From the NCBI GenBank assembly GCA_944360075.1, contig CALVTE010000003.1, forward strand, positions 1 to 64,000: a stretch of 64,000 nucleotides of DNA, in the 5' to 3' direction. A program made the translations under genes and the position numbers. Shown in pieces: positions 35,322 to 43,836 of the stretch. The notes under the pieces were generated by a model. It searched no databases. It was not told where the DNA came from and saw only the letters and a list, made by a program, of their open reading frames with translations. The stretch comes from an uncultured Clostridia bacterium (GTDB taxonomy: Bacteria; Bacillota; Clostridia; Christensenellales; UBA1242). Position 1 is the first letter of the stretch; each line of letters opens with the position of its first letter.

Positions 35322-35846
35322 ATGAAAAAACCAGTTTATATCAGATGCCCTAGATGCGAACTTAACTACATTCAAAAAAAGGATAAATTTTGCCCAGTTT
35401 GCAAAGCTGAAATGGAGGCTAAAAGAGACTATATCGACGATGTTGATTTAGAACTTTGCCCAATTTGCAAAACAAACTACATTCAACCAGATGAAATCAT
35501 GTGCGCAAGCTGTTTGAAAGAGCATCAAAGCGAAGATGGCGAGATTTCAACTGATTGGGAAGACTATATGGTGCGTGATGACGAAGAAGACATCATGACC
35601 GCTGAAGACGAAACAGGTGAGATGGCTTCTGTGACCGACATCACAAAATCTTCACTTCTTGACGATGATGACATTTCGCCAGACATTCCGTTTGACGACG
35701 AAGACCTTTCTTTTGATGAGGCTTTTGATGATGAAGAAGATAATGCTGATGCGGATGATGATTTTGACGACGATTATGATGACGATTATGACGACGACGA
35801 CTTTGACGATGACGATGATGACGAACTTGATGATGACGATGAATAA
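35322..35846 (+). CDS. Double zinc-ribbon protein with long poly-acidic tail
   Basis: The 174-residue protein opens with two Cys4 zinc ribbons: CPRC and CPVC (about 9-30), then CPIC and CASC (about 47-66). Both are followed by the same NYIQ phrase, a likely internal duplication. From about residue 80 the sequence is dominated by Asp and Glu, ending in more than 40 nearly continuous acidic residues with Tyr or Phe spacers. The tail looks like a nucleic-acid mimic or a binding surface for basic partners. AAAGGAG precedes the ATG and a terminator follows. No function is known to me for this architecture. Confidence 0.8.
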   Translation: MKKPVYIRCPRCELNYIQKKDKFCPVCKAEMEAKRDYIDDVDLELCPICKTNYIQPDEIMCASCLKEHQSEDGEISTDWEDYMVRDDEEDIMTAEDETGEMASVTDITKSSLLDDDDISPDIPFDDEDLSFDEAFDDEEDNADADDDFDDDYDDDYDDDDFDDDDDDELDDDDE

Positions 35847-35856
35847 ACTTGTTACA

Positions 35857-35887
35857 AAAAAAGGACTTTAATAAAAGTCCTTTTTTG
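35857..35887 (+). terminator. Terminator after the zinc-ribbon gene
   Basis: AAAAGGACTTT pairs with AAAGTCCTTTT around the loop AATA (about 35860-35883), followed by T residues. It can also serve the convergent surface-protein gene. Confidence 0.88.
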
Positions 35888-35889
35888 TT

Positions 35890-38800
35890 TTATTTTTCTT
35901 CTTTATCGCTCTTGTTTTCTTTTCGCTGCTGAGCATTCATTTTGCGCTCTTGTTTGAGTCTGTATTCTTCTTCACTAGTCACTTCCTTTTCAATTTCTAT
36001 CAAATGTTCAGGGGAAGAAACTGCTGAAATTTGCTCATCAATGATTGCAAGTTTTTCTTCAAGTTTGCTCATGGCAGCAGCGTATGACTTAAACTCTTTT
36101 TCAATTTCTTTGGTGATTTTTCCTTGATTTGCAGCTCTTGATTCTTGAACGAAAGATTTGTGCTGTTCTTCAAGCGTTGTTTTTTCATTTTGCAATGATT
36201 TTTTGTTTTCAAACAATTCGCTTAGTTGCTCATCTCTGCGGCGTTTTGCTTCGTTTGCAACCAAATCCAAGTCAATTGAAATTTTTCTGTCGTAGCCAGA
36301 TTTTTCGAGTTTTGGCTTTTTCTTGATTTTGATTTTCTTGACAAGCACTGCCACAACAGCCACAATGATTGCAAGAGTCATGATTATAGAACCAATCAGC
36401 AGCCAAGGGTCAGCTTGATTTGCAGGAGTGGATGGTTCTTCGTCGGCTGAAGGGGTGTCGTCTTCTGAGCCTTCGTCGCTGTCAGTTGAAATATAATTGC
36501 TTTGGAACACTTTTTCTTGATAGTATGGGTCAATTTTGGCGCTATTGAATTCTGTTTGTGAAGATTTTGTGATGTCAATGTTTGTCAAAATTGCCGAGCC
36601 AAGTGTTTCCATGCTGTCACTGGTCAGAGTGAAGACGATTTGTGCAGTTGAAGATGATGAACTGTTGAGATAAATGGTGTAGGATTCAAGTTTGTTCGAC
36701 TTCAAATTGCTTATAACTTCAAAGCCATCTATACTGATTGAAACGCCGTAGTCATGCTCTTCTTCATCACTTAAGTCTTCTTCATCTGGCAGTAGTGTTT
36801 GAAGGTCAAAAGTAAGTTTATAGTAGGTTGAACTTTCAAATGTGATAGGGAAGTTTGAACGCAATGTTGCCGTGCTTGGCCTTCTTGTTGAGATAACCAA
36901 AAGGTTTTTGTCATTTTCTACTTCGTAAACATTGTTTTTGCCTGTCACCATGGCGCCAACTGCATATTGACTGTCAGCAAGATTACCACCGTCCAAGGCT
37001 TCATCCACTGCAAACTGATATGCCGTTGTGGTTGAAGAGGTGTAGACGTCGCCAGTCAACTTGTCGCTTTCAAAAGACAAGAAATAGTCTGAGAAGTTGT
37101 TTCTGTATAAAGCCTGTTCATATTCATCACTGGAACTTGTGGTCAAAAGCAGATTGTCGATATAAACTGTGCCAACTTCATTTTCATCCTCTGTTCCAAA
37201 CGAAATCTTGACTGTCACAGAACTGCTTACCGTTTCAGCGGTGTGGAAAACAACTTCAAATTTGCTCCAATGGTCAGCGCTTTCAAGTGCTTTTTCTTCA
37301 AACAGAACAATTCCGTTTTCATCAACGATTTCCACTGAGATGCTTGCCAAATTGGAATCTGTTTTTGATTGCGTGTAAAAGTCAAATGAAATTTTTTGAT
37401 AAGAGTTTGCGGCCATGGAGAGAGATGGCGAGGTCAATGATTGATAAGAATAAGTGCTGTTGTGCATCATATAAACATTGTTTGTTTGGGCTGAAAATGG
37501 AGGATTTTCTGGGAAGAAGGTTGCCCAGTCATAGCCAGCATACATTTGATTATACATTTCTTTGTTGTAAAGATAAATCACGCCAGAAGAGTTGTATTTT
37601 TCATCCTCAATTTCGCTAGTATATTTTTCGGCTGCCACAGGATACCCTTTTTCGGATGCCTGAGTTGAGTTGAAATATGCGTTGTTTTCGTTTGCACTCG
37701 AGAAAGACGTCAGTTCGTATTTTTCCGTTGCATTGTTGTATTGTTCATAGCTAGCACTTTCAATTTTAATGTTGTCAACCACCACACAGCCCTTTGCCAT
37801 AGTGGAAGAATCGCCAAGCGAAAGCACCACGTTGAAGGAGGACTTATATAGTGAGTGACCTTTCACATAAAATTCTACCGTTTGATAGTTGTTTTTAAAC
37901 TCGTTGGTTGTGTTGCTGGTCAGGCCAGAAGTTTTTCCGCTTTGCAAGCTGTAACTTGTGTTTTCCAAAGAAGGGTAGTAAGCAAAAATTCCTTGTTTGC
38001 CGTCTTCTGTTTTTCCCACTTCTTCAATGCCCAAGCTGAAGCTTCCGCTTTCGATTGATGCAACTTTGACAGACGCTGTGATTTTGTAAATTTGATGAGG
38101 GGTGATATCAACAGCCTTTGATTTCACTCTCACATAGCCAGATTTTGCATTTTTGTCGGTAAACAGCACAAGAGCTTTTGTGTTTTCTTTGTCATTGAGT
38201 ATGTCGTAAGAAAGGTCCATTCCAATATAGTCATAGCCTGTTTGCGTTTTGAAGTTTGTGTTTGGCTCTTTCAGTCTCATCACTCTGGCGTTGCCGTTTT
38301 TAGAGTCCTTGACGTCCCAAGCAGGTGAAAGGGTGTCTGAAGAGGTTGTTTCATTTTCAAAGTCAAAATTATAGCTTTCGTCAACAATATTTTCATCATC
38401 AAGCAGTGTTGTGACCAAATATTTTGTTTCTGTGCTTGCAAGCTGGTTGTAATTATCTACGGTGTAATCATCTTCTATCTGAGCGACAAAGGAGTTTGCA
38501 GAATATTGCGTAAGCATCACCTCGTCAAAGAAGACAACTCCGCTGCTATAGTCGCCAGAGTTTGTGCCGAGATAGAAGTCTAGGGTGACAGTTTGTTCTT
38601 CCTCTCCAGTTGCCACAAAAATTTGATAAGGCTGCCATGGGCGGTTTTTAAGACGTTCATAGCCAATTTTCAATGCTTCACCGTCTTGGTCAACCATGCC
38701 TGTCAAGTAGGCGGAAGCAAAGGCATCATTGTCGCCATTTGTGTCAGTTTTCACTGCAAAAGAAAAACTATAGTAAGAATTTGGGCTCAAGGGGATTTGC

Positions 38801-39258
38801 GAAGAACGAAAACCTTTGCTCGCACGATTGTTTTTTGCTGATTTTGAATCTTTTGAATTGATCATCAAAATTCTGCTGTCATCGCCAAGTTCAGCTTTAG
38901 GATTTGATGTAAGAAAATAGGTGTCTTCTTGGTATTTTGAAAAAGAATTGCTTGACGAGGTGCTGCTAACATCAATAATCATTCCTGTTGCATCACTTTC
39001 TGTTTCAATAGCGCTCCAGTTGCCAACAGAACCATCATCGTCAGAGTCGTAAGGCTTTGAGCCATCTTTAAAAGAAGGATTGGTGATGTTTTTTGTCACA
39101 TCAACTTGCCTAGAAGGAATATAGGCACTTGTTGTTGTTTCTTCTTCCGCTTTTGTCATCTTAAAAGCGCCCATTCCCATTGTTAAGGAAAGAGGCAAAA
39201 TAGCCATTGCAGCAAGAGATAAAATAAGTTTTGATTTTTTAGTCTTTTTTCTGATCAT
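35890..39258 (-). CDS. Large membrane-anchored surface protein with jelly-roll-like modules
   Basis: The 1122-residue protein has an N-terminal signal or anchor (basic MIRKKTKKSK, then a hydrophobic stretch to about 35). A long extracytoplasmic region follows, rich in Ser, Thr, Asn and Asp, and then one C-terminal membrane helix (about 960-985). A basic cytoplasmic part after it includes a coiled coil (about 1000-1080) and ends KSDKEEK. The outer region repeats a pattern typical of carbohydrate-binding (CBM4/9-like) beta sandwiches: YYSFSF or YKLTFD strands, then VVFFDEVMLT, VVDNIKIESA or VYIDNLLLTT. At least four such units are visible. No LPXTG is present. Adhesion or glycan binding is inferred. 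The ATG at 39258 has AAAGGTG upstream. Confidence 0.85.
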   Translation of the reverse strand: MIRKKTKKSKLILSLAAMAILPLSLTMGMGAFKMTKAEEETTTSAYIPSRQVDVTKNITNPSFKDGSKPYDSDDDGSVGNWSAIETESDATGMIIDVSSTSSSNSFSKYQEDTYFLTSNPKAELGDDSRILMINSKDSKSAKNNRASKGFRSSQIPLSPNSYYSFSFAVKTDTNGDNDAFASAYLTGMVDQDGEALKIGYERLKNRPWQPYQIFVATGEEEQTVTLDFYLGTNSGDYSSGVVFFDEVMLTQYSANSFVAQIEDDYTVDNYNQLASTETKYLVTTLLDDENIVDESYNFDFENETTSSDTLSPAWDVKDSKNGNARVMRLKEPNTNFKTQTGYDYIGMDLSYDILNDKENTKALVLFTDKNAKSGYVRVKSKAVDITPHQIYKITASVKVASIESGSFSLGIEEVGKTEDGKQGIFAYYPSLENTSYSLQSGKTSGLTSNTTNEFKNNYQTVEFYVKGHSLYKSSFNVVLSLGDSSTMAKGCVVVDNIKIESASYEQYNNATEKYELTSFSSANENNAYFNSTQASEKGYPVAAEKYTSEIEDEKYNSSGVIYLYNKEMYNQMYAGYDWATFFPENPPFSAQTNNVYMMHNSTYSYQSLTSPSLSMAANSYQKISFDFYTQSKTDSNLASISVEIVDENGIVLFEEKALESADHWSKFEVVFHTAETVSSSVTVKISFGTEDENEVGTVYIDNLLLTTSSSDEYEQALYRNNFSDYFLSFESDKLTGDVYTSSTTTAYQFAVDEALDGGNLADSQYAVGAMVTGKNNVYEVENDKNLLVISTRRPSTATLRSNFPITFESSTYYKLTFDLQTLLPDEEDLSDEEEHDYGVSISIDGFEVISNLKSNKLESYTIYLNSSSSSTAQIVFTLTSDSMETLGSAILTNIDITKSSQTEFNSAKIDPYYQEKVFQSNYISTDSDEGSEDDTPSADEEPSTPANQADPWLLIGSIIMTLAIIVAVVAVLVKKIKIKKKPKLEKSGYDRKISIDLDLVANEAKRRRDEQLSELFENKKSLQNEKTTLEEQHKSFVQESRAANQGKITKEIEKEFKSYAAAMSKLEEKLAIIDEQISAVSSPEHLIEIEKEVTSEEEYRLKQERKMNAQQRKENKSDKEEK

Positions 39259-39308
39259 AATCACACCTTTTAGTAGTCAAAATTGTTTATATTTAAAGTC
39301 ACTAGAAT

Positions 39309-39337
39309 ATTATAATATATTTATTGCCACAAATCAA
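39309..39337 (-). promoter_or_regulatory. Promoter of the large surface-protein gene
   Basis: On the minus strand TTGATT (39337-39332), 17-bp spacer, TATAAT (39314-39309), about 45 nt before the ATG. Confidence 0.75.
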
Positions 39338-39370
39338 ATAATTTTTGCAAAAATATCAATAATATATTTG

Positions 39371-39787
39371 ATGAATTTGAAAAAAGAGAATTATCAAAGC
39401 GCTATCGCAAGTAAAAAGCAGAAAAGCCTTGAAGCAAAAAAGGTTTTTATTTTGATTGGTTGTGGCGCTTTGATTGGTTTTTTGAACGGTTTTTTTGGCG
39501 GTGGCGGGGGAATGGTCTGCGTGCCTTTGCTTGAAAGAGTGCTAAAGCTTTCAAGCAAACAGGCTCACGCGACGGCCATTTTTGTTATTTTTCCGCTCAG
39601 CTTTCTTTCTTCTTGCATCTATGTTTTCAGCAATTCAGTTTCGTCATTGCCTTTGCTCACGGTGGCTTTAGGCTCAGTGCTTGGTGGTTTGCTTGGCGCC
39701 TACATTTTGAAATTTATGCCGCCCAAGGCATTAAGGCTGGTTTTTGCTCTGATTATGGTGGCAGGTGGAGTGAGGATGATTTTATGA
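39371..39787 (+). CDS. TSUP (TauE/SafE) transporter, N-terminal half-size protein
   Basis: TSUP-family membrane proteins export or import sulfonates and related anions. This 138-residue protein equals one half of a usual TSUP protein: after a charged N-terminus come IGCGALIGFLNGFFGGGGGM (the glycine-rich signature), AHATAIFVIFPLS, and a last helix pair. A second half-size gene overlaps it by ATGA, so the two proteins probably assemble. No Shine-Dalgarno precedes the ATG at 39371; an AATAAT box 7 nt upstream hints at leaderless expression, but the -35 box is poor. Confidence 0.87.
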   Translation: MNLKKENYQSAIASKKQKSLEAKKVFILIGCGALIGFLNGFFGGGGGMVCVPLLERVLKLSSKQAHATAIFVIFPLSFLSSCIYVFSNSVSSLPLLTVALGSVLGGLLGAYILKFMPPKALRLVFALIMVAGGVRMIL

Positions 39788-40164
39788 CGACTTTTCTTTA
39801 TATATTGTTTGGTTTTCTGTCTGGAATTTTTGGCGGATTAGGCATGGGCGGCGGCACCATTCTTATTCCATTATTGACAATTTTTGTTGATTTAGACCAA
39901 AAAATGAGTCAAGGCATAAACTTGATTGCTTTTTTGATTATGGCGCTGTTTTCTTTGGTTATTCATTATAAAAACGGCTTTTTAAAAACCAAAGGGACGT
40001 GGCAAATCATCTTTAGCGGTCTGCTGTTTTCTTTTTTGGGTGCCATTGTTGCAAACATTGTTTCTGCCAAAATTTTGAAGGTTTGTTTTGGCGTTTTTCT
40101 TATTCTTCTTTCACTAGAGCAGATTTTTAAGATTTTTAAGAAAAATAAAAGAGAAGAAAGATAA
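39784..40164 (+). CDS. TSUP (TauE/SafE) transporter, C-terminal half-size protein
   Basis: This is the second half of the split TSUP pair, 126 residues: MTTFLYILFGFLSGIFGGLG and MGGGTILIPLLT repeat the signature of the first half, followed by three more hydrophobic segments and a basic tail. The ATG overlaps the stop of the first half (ATGA), indicating coupled translation and a likely 1:1 complex. The frame extends upstream inside the first gene, but only the overlap start gives a TSUP sequence. Confidence 0.88.
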   Translation: MTTFLYILFGFLSGIFGGLGMGGGTILIPLLTIFVDLDQKMSQGINLIAFLIMALFSLVIHYKNGFLKTKGTWQIIFSGLLFSFLGAIVANIVSAKILKVCFGVFLILLSLEQIFKIFKKNKREER

Positions 40165-40232
40165 TTTTTATTACAAAAATTAGTTTACATTCTTGGTCAA
40201 ATGTGTTAAAATACAAGCAAACGGAGGACTGT

Positions 40233-40400
40233 ATGGTTGACAAACAAAAATGTATAGGCTGCGGCACTTGTGTGGCAATTTGTCCAGTGGGGGCTATCAG
40301 TTTTGACAAAAAGGGCAAGGCTGAGATTGACAAAACAAAATGTATCCGTTGTGGCGCTTGTCAAGCCAGCTGTCCTGTAGAGGCTATAAAACTTGATTAA
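40233..40400 (+). CDS. 2[4Fe-4S] ferredoxin
   Basis: A 55-residue clostridial-type ferredoxin with two CxxCxxCxxxCP motifs: CIGCGTCVAICPVGAI (about 7-22) and CIRCGACQASCPVEAI (about 36-51). It carries low-potential electrons to reductases or radical enzymes. The start at 40233 follows ACGGAGG at good spacing; the frame extends 10 codons upstream without support. The Ppx-like gene begins 11 bp downstream. Its partner cannot be deduced. Confidence 0.95.
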   Translation: MVDKQKCIGCGTCVAICPVGAISFDKKGKAEIDKTKCIRCGACQASCPVEAIKLD

Positions 40401-40411
40401 GAGAGGATAAA

Positions 40412-41908
40412 GTGGAAAAATTAGCAATATTAGAATTAAATGAAAGTATGTTGAGGGTTTCAATCTACAAAGTCAGCAACGGCAGATTTCAAATGATTTT
40501 AGACAAAAATCAACCTTTCAATTTGGGCAAAGAAATTTCGGCGGAAGAACTTATCAGACCAAAAACCAGAACTGAACTTTTAAACGTGATAAAAATTTAC
40601 AGAAAACTTATTGAAAGCTATAAGGCAACAAAAATCGTTGCGGTGGCTTCCAAGATTTTGTTGCAGGCCAGAAATTATCGCGGCTTTGTTGATGAAGTTT
40701 ACAACAACACAGCAATGACCATTCAAATTTTGTCAGATGAAGAGTTTTTGAAAATTCTGTATAATTCTGTTATAAACTCAATCGACAATTCAAAAGGGTT
40801 TTTCTTCTATGTTGGCAGCGACTTTACTGGGATTGTCAAATATAACAGAAGAACGATGCTTGCCAGCCAAATTTTGCCTTTTGGCATTGACAATGTGGGC
40901 AGGGATGAGCAGGGCAACGAGCGAAGCGCTTTGCAAATTGAAGAATATGTTGGCAAACAGCTCTCAAACGTTGACATACTGAAAGAGATTGACAGCGAAA
41001 GCAATATTGTGGGCTGCGGAAATGCCTTTCTTGCTTTTGGCAAAATTGCAAAAAAGATTGCAAGATATCCTCTTGATATCGACAATAATTTTGAAGTTTC
41101 AAAAGATGTTATGGAAAAAACCTATCAATTTGTCAGCACGATTGAACTTGAAAAAATTGGAAAAATCAAAGGCATCAACTTTATAGGGGCTGACAAAGTG
41201 ATAACGGCTGTTGCTTTTGTTAAAGCCTTGTATTTGGCCAGTGAAGCTGAGAGCATTGCTGTTTCCTCGGCAAGTTTGCGTCACGGCCTTGTCATTCAAA
41301 ACACAACCGTGCCAGCGCAAGCACAATTTAGCGACCTGTTGTCAAATTCGCTTGACAATTTCTATGAATTTAGCAAAAGCGAAAATTCTATCAATGAATA
41401 TGTTTATCAAATGGCCATGATTTTGTTCAAGCAGCTTAAAGTTATGCACAAATTGCCAAGGTTTTATGTCAAGCCTTTGCGCATTGCTTCCTTCCTTTAT
41501 GACTGCGGAGCCATGATAAATTATGACAATCTAGAGAGAAATGGCTTTGATGTGATTTTGAATGCTGGCATTTGCGGTGCCTCGCACAAAGAACTTTTGA
41601 TTGCAAGCTTTATCTGTCTTTGTCAAGACCTTGACAATTTGTCGCTTAGCGAATGGCTGAAATATAAAGACATCTTGAATGATGAAGATTTGGATGCTGT
41701 GCGCAAGCTGGGCGTTATTTTAAGCCTTGCAAGGGCTTTGAACGCTTCACGCAAACCGCTGATAACTGATATTGTTTGCGACATTTTGGGCGATTCAATC
41801 ATTGTCAAAACCATCACGGAAGGCAATGCAGAGTTTGAAATTATGGAGGGCATGAAGGTTGCCTCAACTTACAAAAAAGTGTTCAAGAAAAGTCTGCAAA
41901 TTATTTGA
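40412..41908 (+). CDS. Degenerate Ppx/GppA-family protein
   Basis: The 498-residue protein follows the architecture of exopolyphosphatase/ppGpp phosphatases: ASKHA N-terminal halves, then an HD-like helical domain. The catalytic features are lost. The first phosphate loop reads LELNES instead of DIGSNS, the second reads YVGSDFTG instead of DIGGGSTE, and ILSDEEF replaces ILSGEEE. In the HD-like part, LYDCG replaces LHDIG. ASHKELLIASFICL still matches the family end. It is therefore probably a binding or regulatory protein. It follows the ferredoxin by 11 bp with GAGAGGAT upstream, and precedes an MreB-like actin, MinD and a MinE-like gene. Confidence 0.8.
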   Translation: MEKLAILELNESMLRVSIYKVSNGRFQMILDKNQPFNLGKEISAEELIRPKTRTELLNVIKIYRKLIESYKATKIVAVASKILLQARNYRGFVDEVYNNTAMTIQILSDEEFLKILYNSVINSIDNSKGFFFYVGSDFTGIVKYNRRTMLASQILPFGIDNVGRDEQGNERSALQIEEYVGKQLSNVDILKEIDSESNIVGCGNAFLAFGKIAKKIARYPLDIDNNFEVSKDVMEKTYQFVSTIELEKIGKIKGINFIGADKVITAVAFVKALYLASEAESIAVSSASLRHGLVIQNTTVPAQAQFSDLLSNSLDNFYEFSKSENSINEYVYQMAMILFKQLKVMHKLPRFYVKPLRIASFLYDCGAMINYDNLERNGFDVILNAGICGASHKELLIASFICLCQDLDNLSLSEWLKYKDILNDEDLDAVRKLGVILSLARALNASRKPLITDIVCDILGDSIIVKTITEGNAEFEIMEGMKVASTYKKVFKKSLQII

Positions 41909-41919
41909 TTGGAGTTGAT

Positions 41920-42921
41920 ATGAAAAAGTATAGGTTTGCTATTGAAATTGGAGGAGCTTACACCAAAATCTATGTCAAAGATTTTGGCATTGTTTTGTGC
42001 GAGCCAACTTTGGTTGCAGCCAAAGCCACTGCCAGCGGGTATGAGATTGAAGCCCTTGGCAGTGAAGCGAAAAAACTTATCGGCAAAACAAGTGAAAATG
42101 TTGAAATTTTCAGCCCTATCATCAATGGTCAAGTCAGCAATTATGAATATTTGAAAGAACTTTTAAACTACTTTTTCGATAAAATTGAAATCAGACGGAA
42201 AAAAGAAAATATTATCGCTCTTGTCAACTGCGCAATAGCACAGCAAGACCGGACAAATTTGAAAAATCTGCTCAATGCGGTGGGCTTTCGTGAAGTGGCG
42301 CTTGTGCCAACAGTGATTTGCTCCTGCGTGGGGGCGGGCAAGAATATAAGTTCGACAAAAACCAACATGGTGATAAATATTGGCGGAGCAAACACAGACA
42401 TTGCTGTTATCAATATGAACAGCATCATCAAAGGTGCAACGCTTGGGCTGGGTGGCAAAGCAGTGGATGTGGCCATCACCAACGCTATTGCATATAACCA
42501 CGGCATCGTGCTGGGTGTGGGTGTGAGCGAAAATCTAAAGGTCGAAATTGGCTCGCTTTATGCCAATGACACTCTAAATATGGAAGTGACAGGCATTGAC
42601 GTTGAAAGCAAAATGCCAAAATCGTATATCATCACCTCAAACGATTTGCTGCCTATTTTGGAACCTTTTTACGATGAAATCGTAAGGTCAGCCGACGTGA
42701 CAATCACTTCGCTGGCGCCAGAAATTTCAACAGACATCATCAACAATGGAGTGTTGTTTTGTGGCGGCATGAGCAATATCACAGGCCTCGACCACTATTT
42801 GAAAAGAGAGTTTCACTATCCATTCAAAATTCTTCCTGATGCTGAAAATATTTCTATTATGGGTGCAGGCAAACTTCTTGACGACTGCGAACTTTTAAAC
42901 AAAATTATTGAAAATTTTTGA
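41920..42921 (+). CDS. MreB-like bacterial actin homolog
   Basis: The 333-residue protein keeps the MreB layout: IEIGGAYTKIYVKDFGIVL (about 7-25), SEAKKLIGKT, INIGGANTDIAVI (phosphate 2, about 155-167), IGSLYA, VTGIDVESKMPKSYIITSND and a GGMSNITGLD adenosine loop. The nucleotide-binding positions differ from typical MreB (Glu for Asp in the first loop, GGAN for GGGT in the second). Nucleotide use may therefore be altered. GGAGTTGAT precedes the ATG at 41920. It probably forms membrane-associated filaments, but no amphipathic N-terminal helix is obvious. mreC and mreD are not next to it. Confidence 0.82.
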   Translation: MKKYRFAIEIGGAYTKIYVKDFGIVLCEPTLVAAKATASGYEIEALGSEAKKLIGKTSENVEIFSPIINGQVSNYEYLKELLNYFFDKIEIRRKKENIIALVNCAIAQQDRTNLKNLLNAVGFREVALVPTVICSCVGAGKNISSTKTNMVINIGGANTDIAVINMNSIIKGATLGLGGKAVDVAITNAIAYNHGIVLGVGVSENLKVEIGSLYANDTLNMEVTGIDVESKMPKSYIITSNDLLPILEPFYDEIVRSADVTITSLAPEISTDIINNGVLFCGGMSNITGLDHYLKREFHYPFKILPDAENISIMGAGKLLDDCELLNKIIENF

Positions 42922-42926
42922 GTTAA

Positions 42927-42952
42927 ACATGCAATTTTTGCATGTTTTTTTA
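42927..42952 (+). terminator. Terminator after the MreB-like gene
   Basis: ACATGCAA (42927-42934) pairs with TTGCATGT (42938-42945), followed by seven T. It separates the Ppx/MreB-like pair from minD, which has its own promoter-like sequence (TTGCCG, 16 bp, TAAAAT ending at about 43024). Confidence 0.85.
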
Positions 42953-43042
42953 TGCAAAATTTGACAAAAAGCCTTCAAAAAATCAAATTATCTCGTTTGC
43001 CGTGGCTCTATTTTGATATAAAATATTGGCAGGAGCAAAAAT

Positions 43043-43834
43043 ATGGCAAGAAAAATAGTTCTCACAAGCGGAAAGGGCGGCGTTGGAAAAACAACGGTGT
43101 GTGCAAATCTTGGCAAAAACCTTGCAAAACTAGGGTTTCGAGTGGCGCTTTTGGATGTGGATATTGGTCTGAACAATTTGGATGTTGTTATGGGGGTTGA
43201 AAACCAAGTGGTTTTCGATATAACTGATGTGGTTATGGGCAAATGTAGAGCCAGACAGGCGCTTGTTCAAGACAAAAAAATTTCTTCGCTTTATGTGATG
43301 CCTTCCACTCATGCCTACAACAAAGTCAAAATTCTTGGAGAGCATATCAAAAATGTGGTCGATCAACTCGATAGCAATTTTGACTATATTTTGATTGATT
43401 GCCCGGCAGGGGTTGAAGCGGGGTTTCATCGAGCGGTATTTCCGGCAAACGAAGCCATTATTGTTGTCACGCCCCATCTTTCTTCCATCCGTGATGCTGA
43501 CAAAGTGATTGCCTTGCTCAGCGACTATAACATTGCAAGCAAAGGGCTTGTGATAAATCGCATGAGGGGAGATATGCTTTTGAATGGCGAACTTATGGAT
43601 ATCGAAAGCATTGTAAAGGGGCTTGGTATTCCACTTCTTGGCATTATTCCTGAAGATGACGCGATAGGGTCAAGCTGTTCGTTGGGCGGGCAATGTGCAT
43701 CGGTGGAAAGTGCGCGAGCCTTCACTTTGCTGAGCGAGAACATCCACAACGGGTCAAAAAAGATTTTTGATTGCACCTACAAATATCGCGGTCTTTTTGG
43801 TTATTTAAAAAGAAATTTAAAAAAGAGGGTGTGA
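43043..43834 (+). CDS. minD: Septum site-determining ATPase MinD
   Basis: MinD places the division septum by recruiting MinC to the poles and cycling on the membrane. The 263-residue protein has the deviant Walker A KGGVGKTT (11-18), DVDIGLNNLDVVMG, IDCPAG (switch II) and the C-terminal amphipathic membrane-targeting helix YRGLFGYLKRNLKKRV. GCAGGAGC provides the ribosome binding site. No minC is visible in the window. A MinE-like gene overlaps its stop codon. Confidence 0.96.
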   Translation: MARKIVLTSGKGGVGKTTVCANLGKNLAKLGFRVALLDVDIGLNNLDVVMGVENQVVFDITDVVMGKCRARQALVQDKKISSLYVMPSTHAYNKVKILGEHIKNVVDQLDSNFDYILIDCPAGVEAGFHRAVFPANEAIIVVTPHLSSIRDADKVIALLSDYNIASKGLVINRMRGDMLLNGELMDIESIVKGLGIPLLGIIPEDDAIGSSCSLGGQCASVESARAFTLLSENIHNGSKKIFDCTYKYRGLFGYLKRNLKKRV

Positions 43835-43836
43835 TG

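Noticed and set aside
39371-40164. Frameshift in a single full-length TSUP gene
   Set aside because: Both halves have their own start at an ATGA overlap and complete signatures, which fits a genuine two-gene arrangement better.
43043-43834. MinD considered as a plasmid-type ParA
   Set aside because: The C-terminal amphipathic membrane helix and the DVDIGLNNLDVVMG block are MinD-specific.
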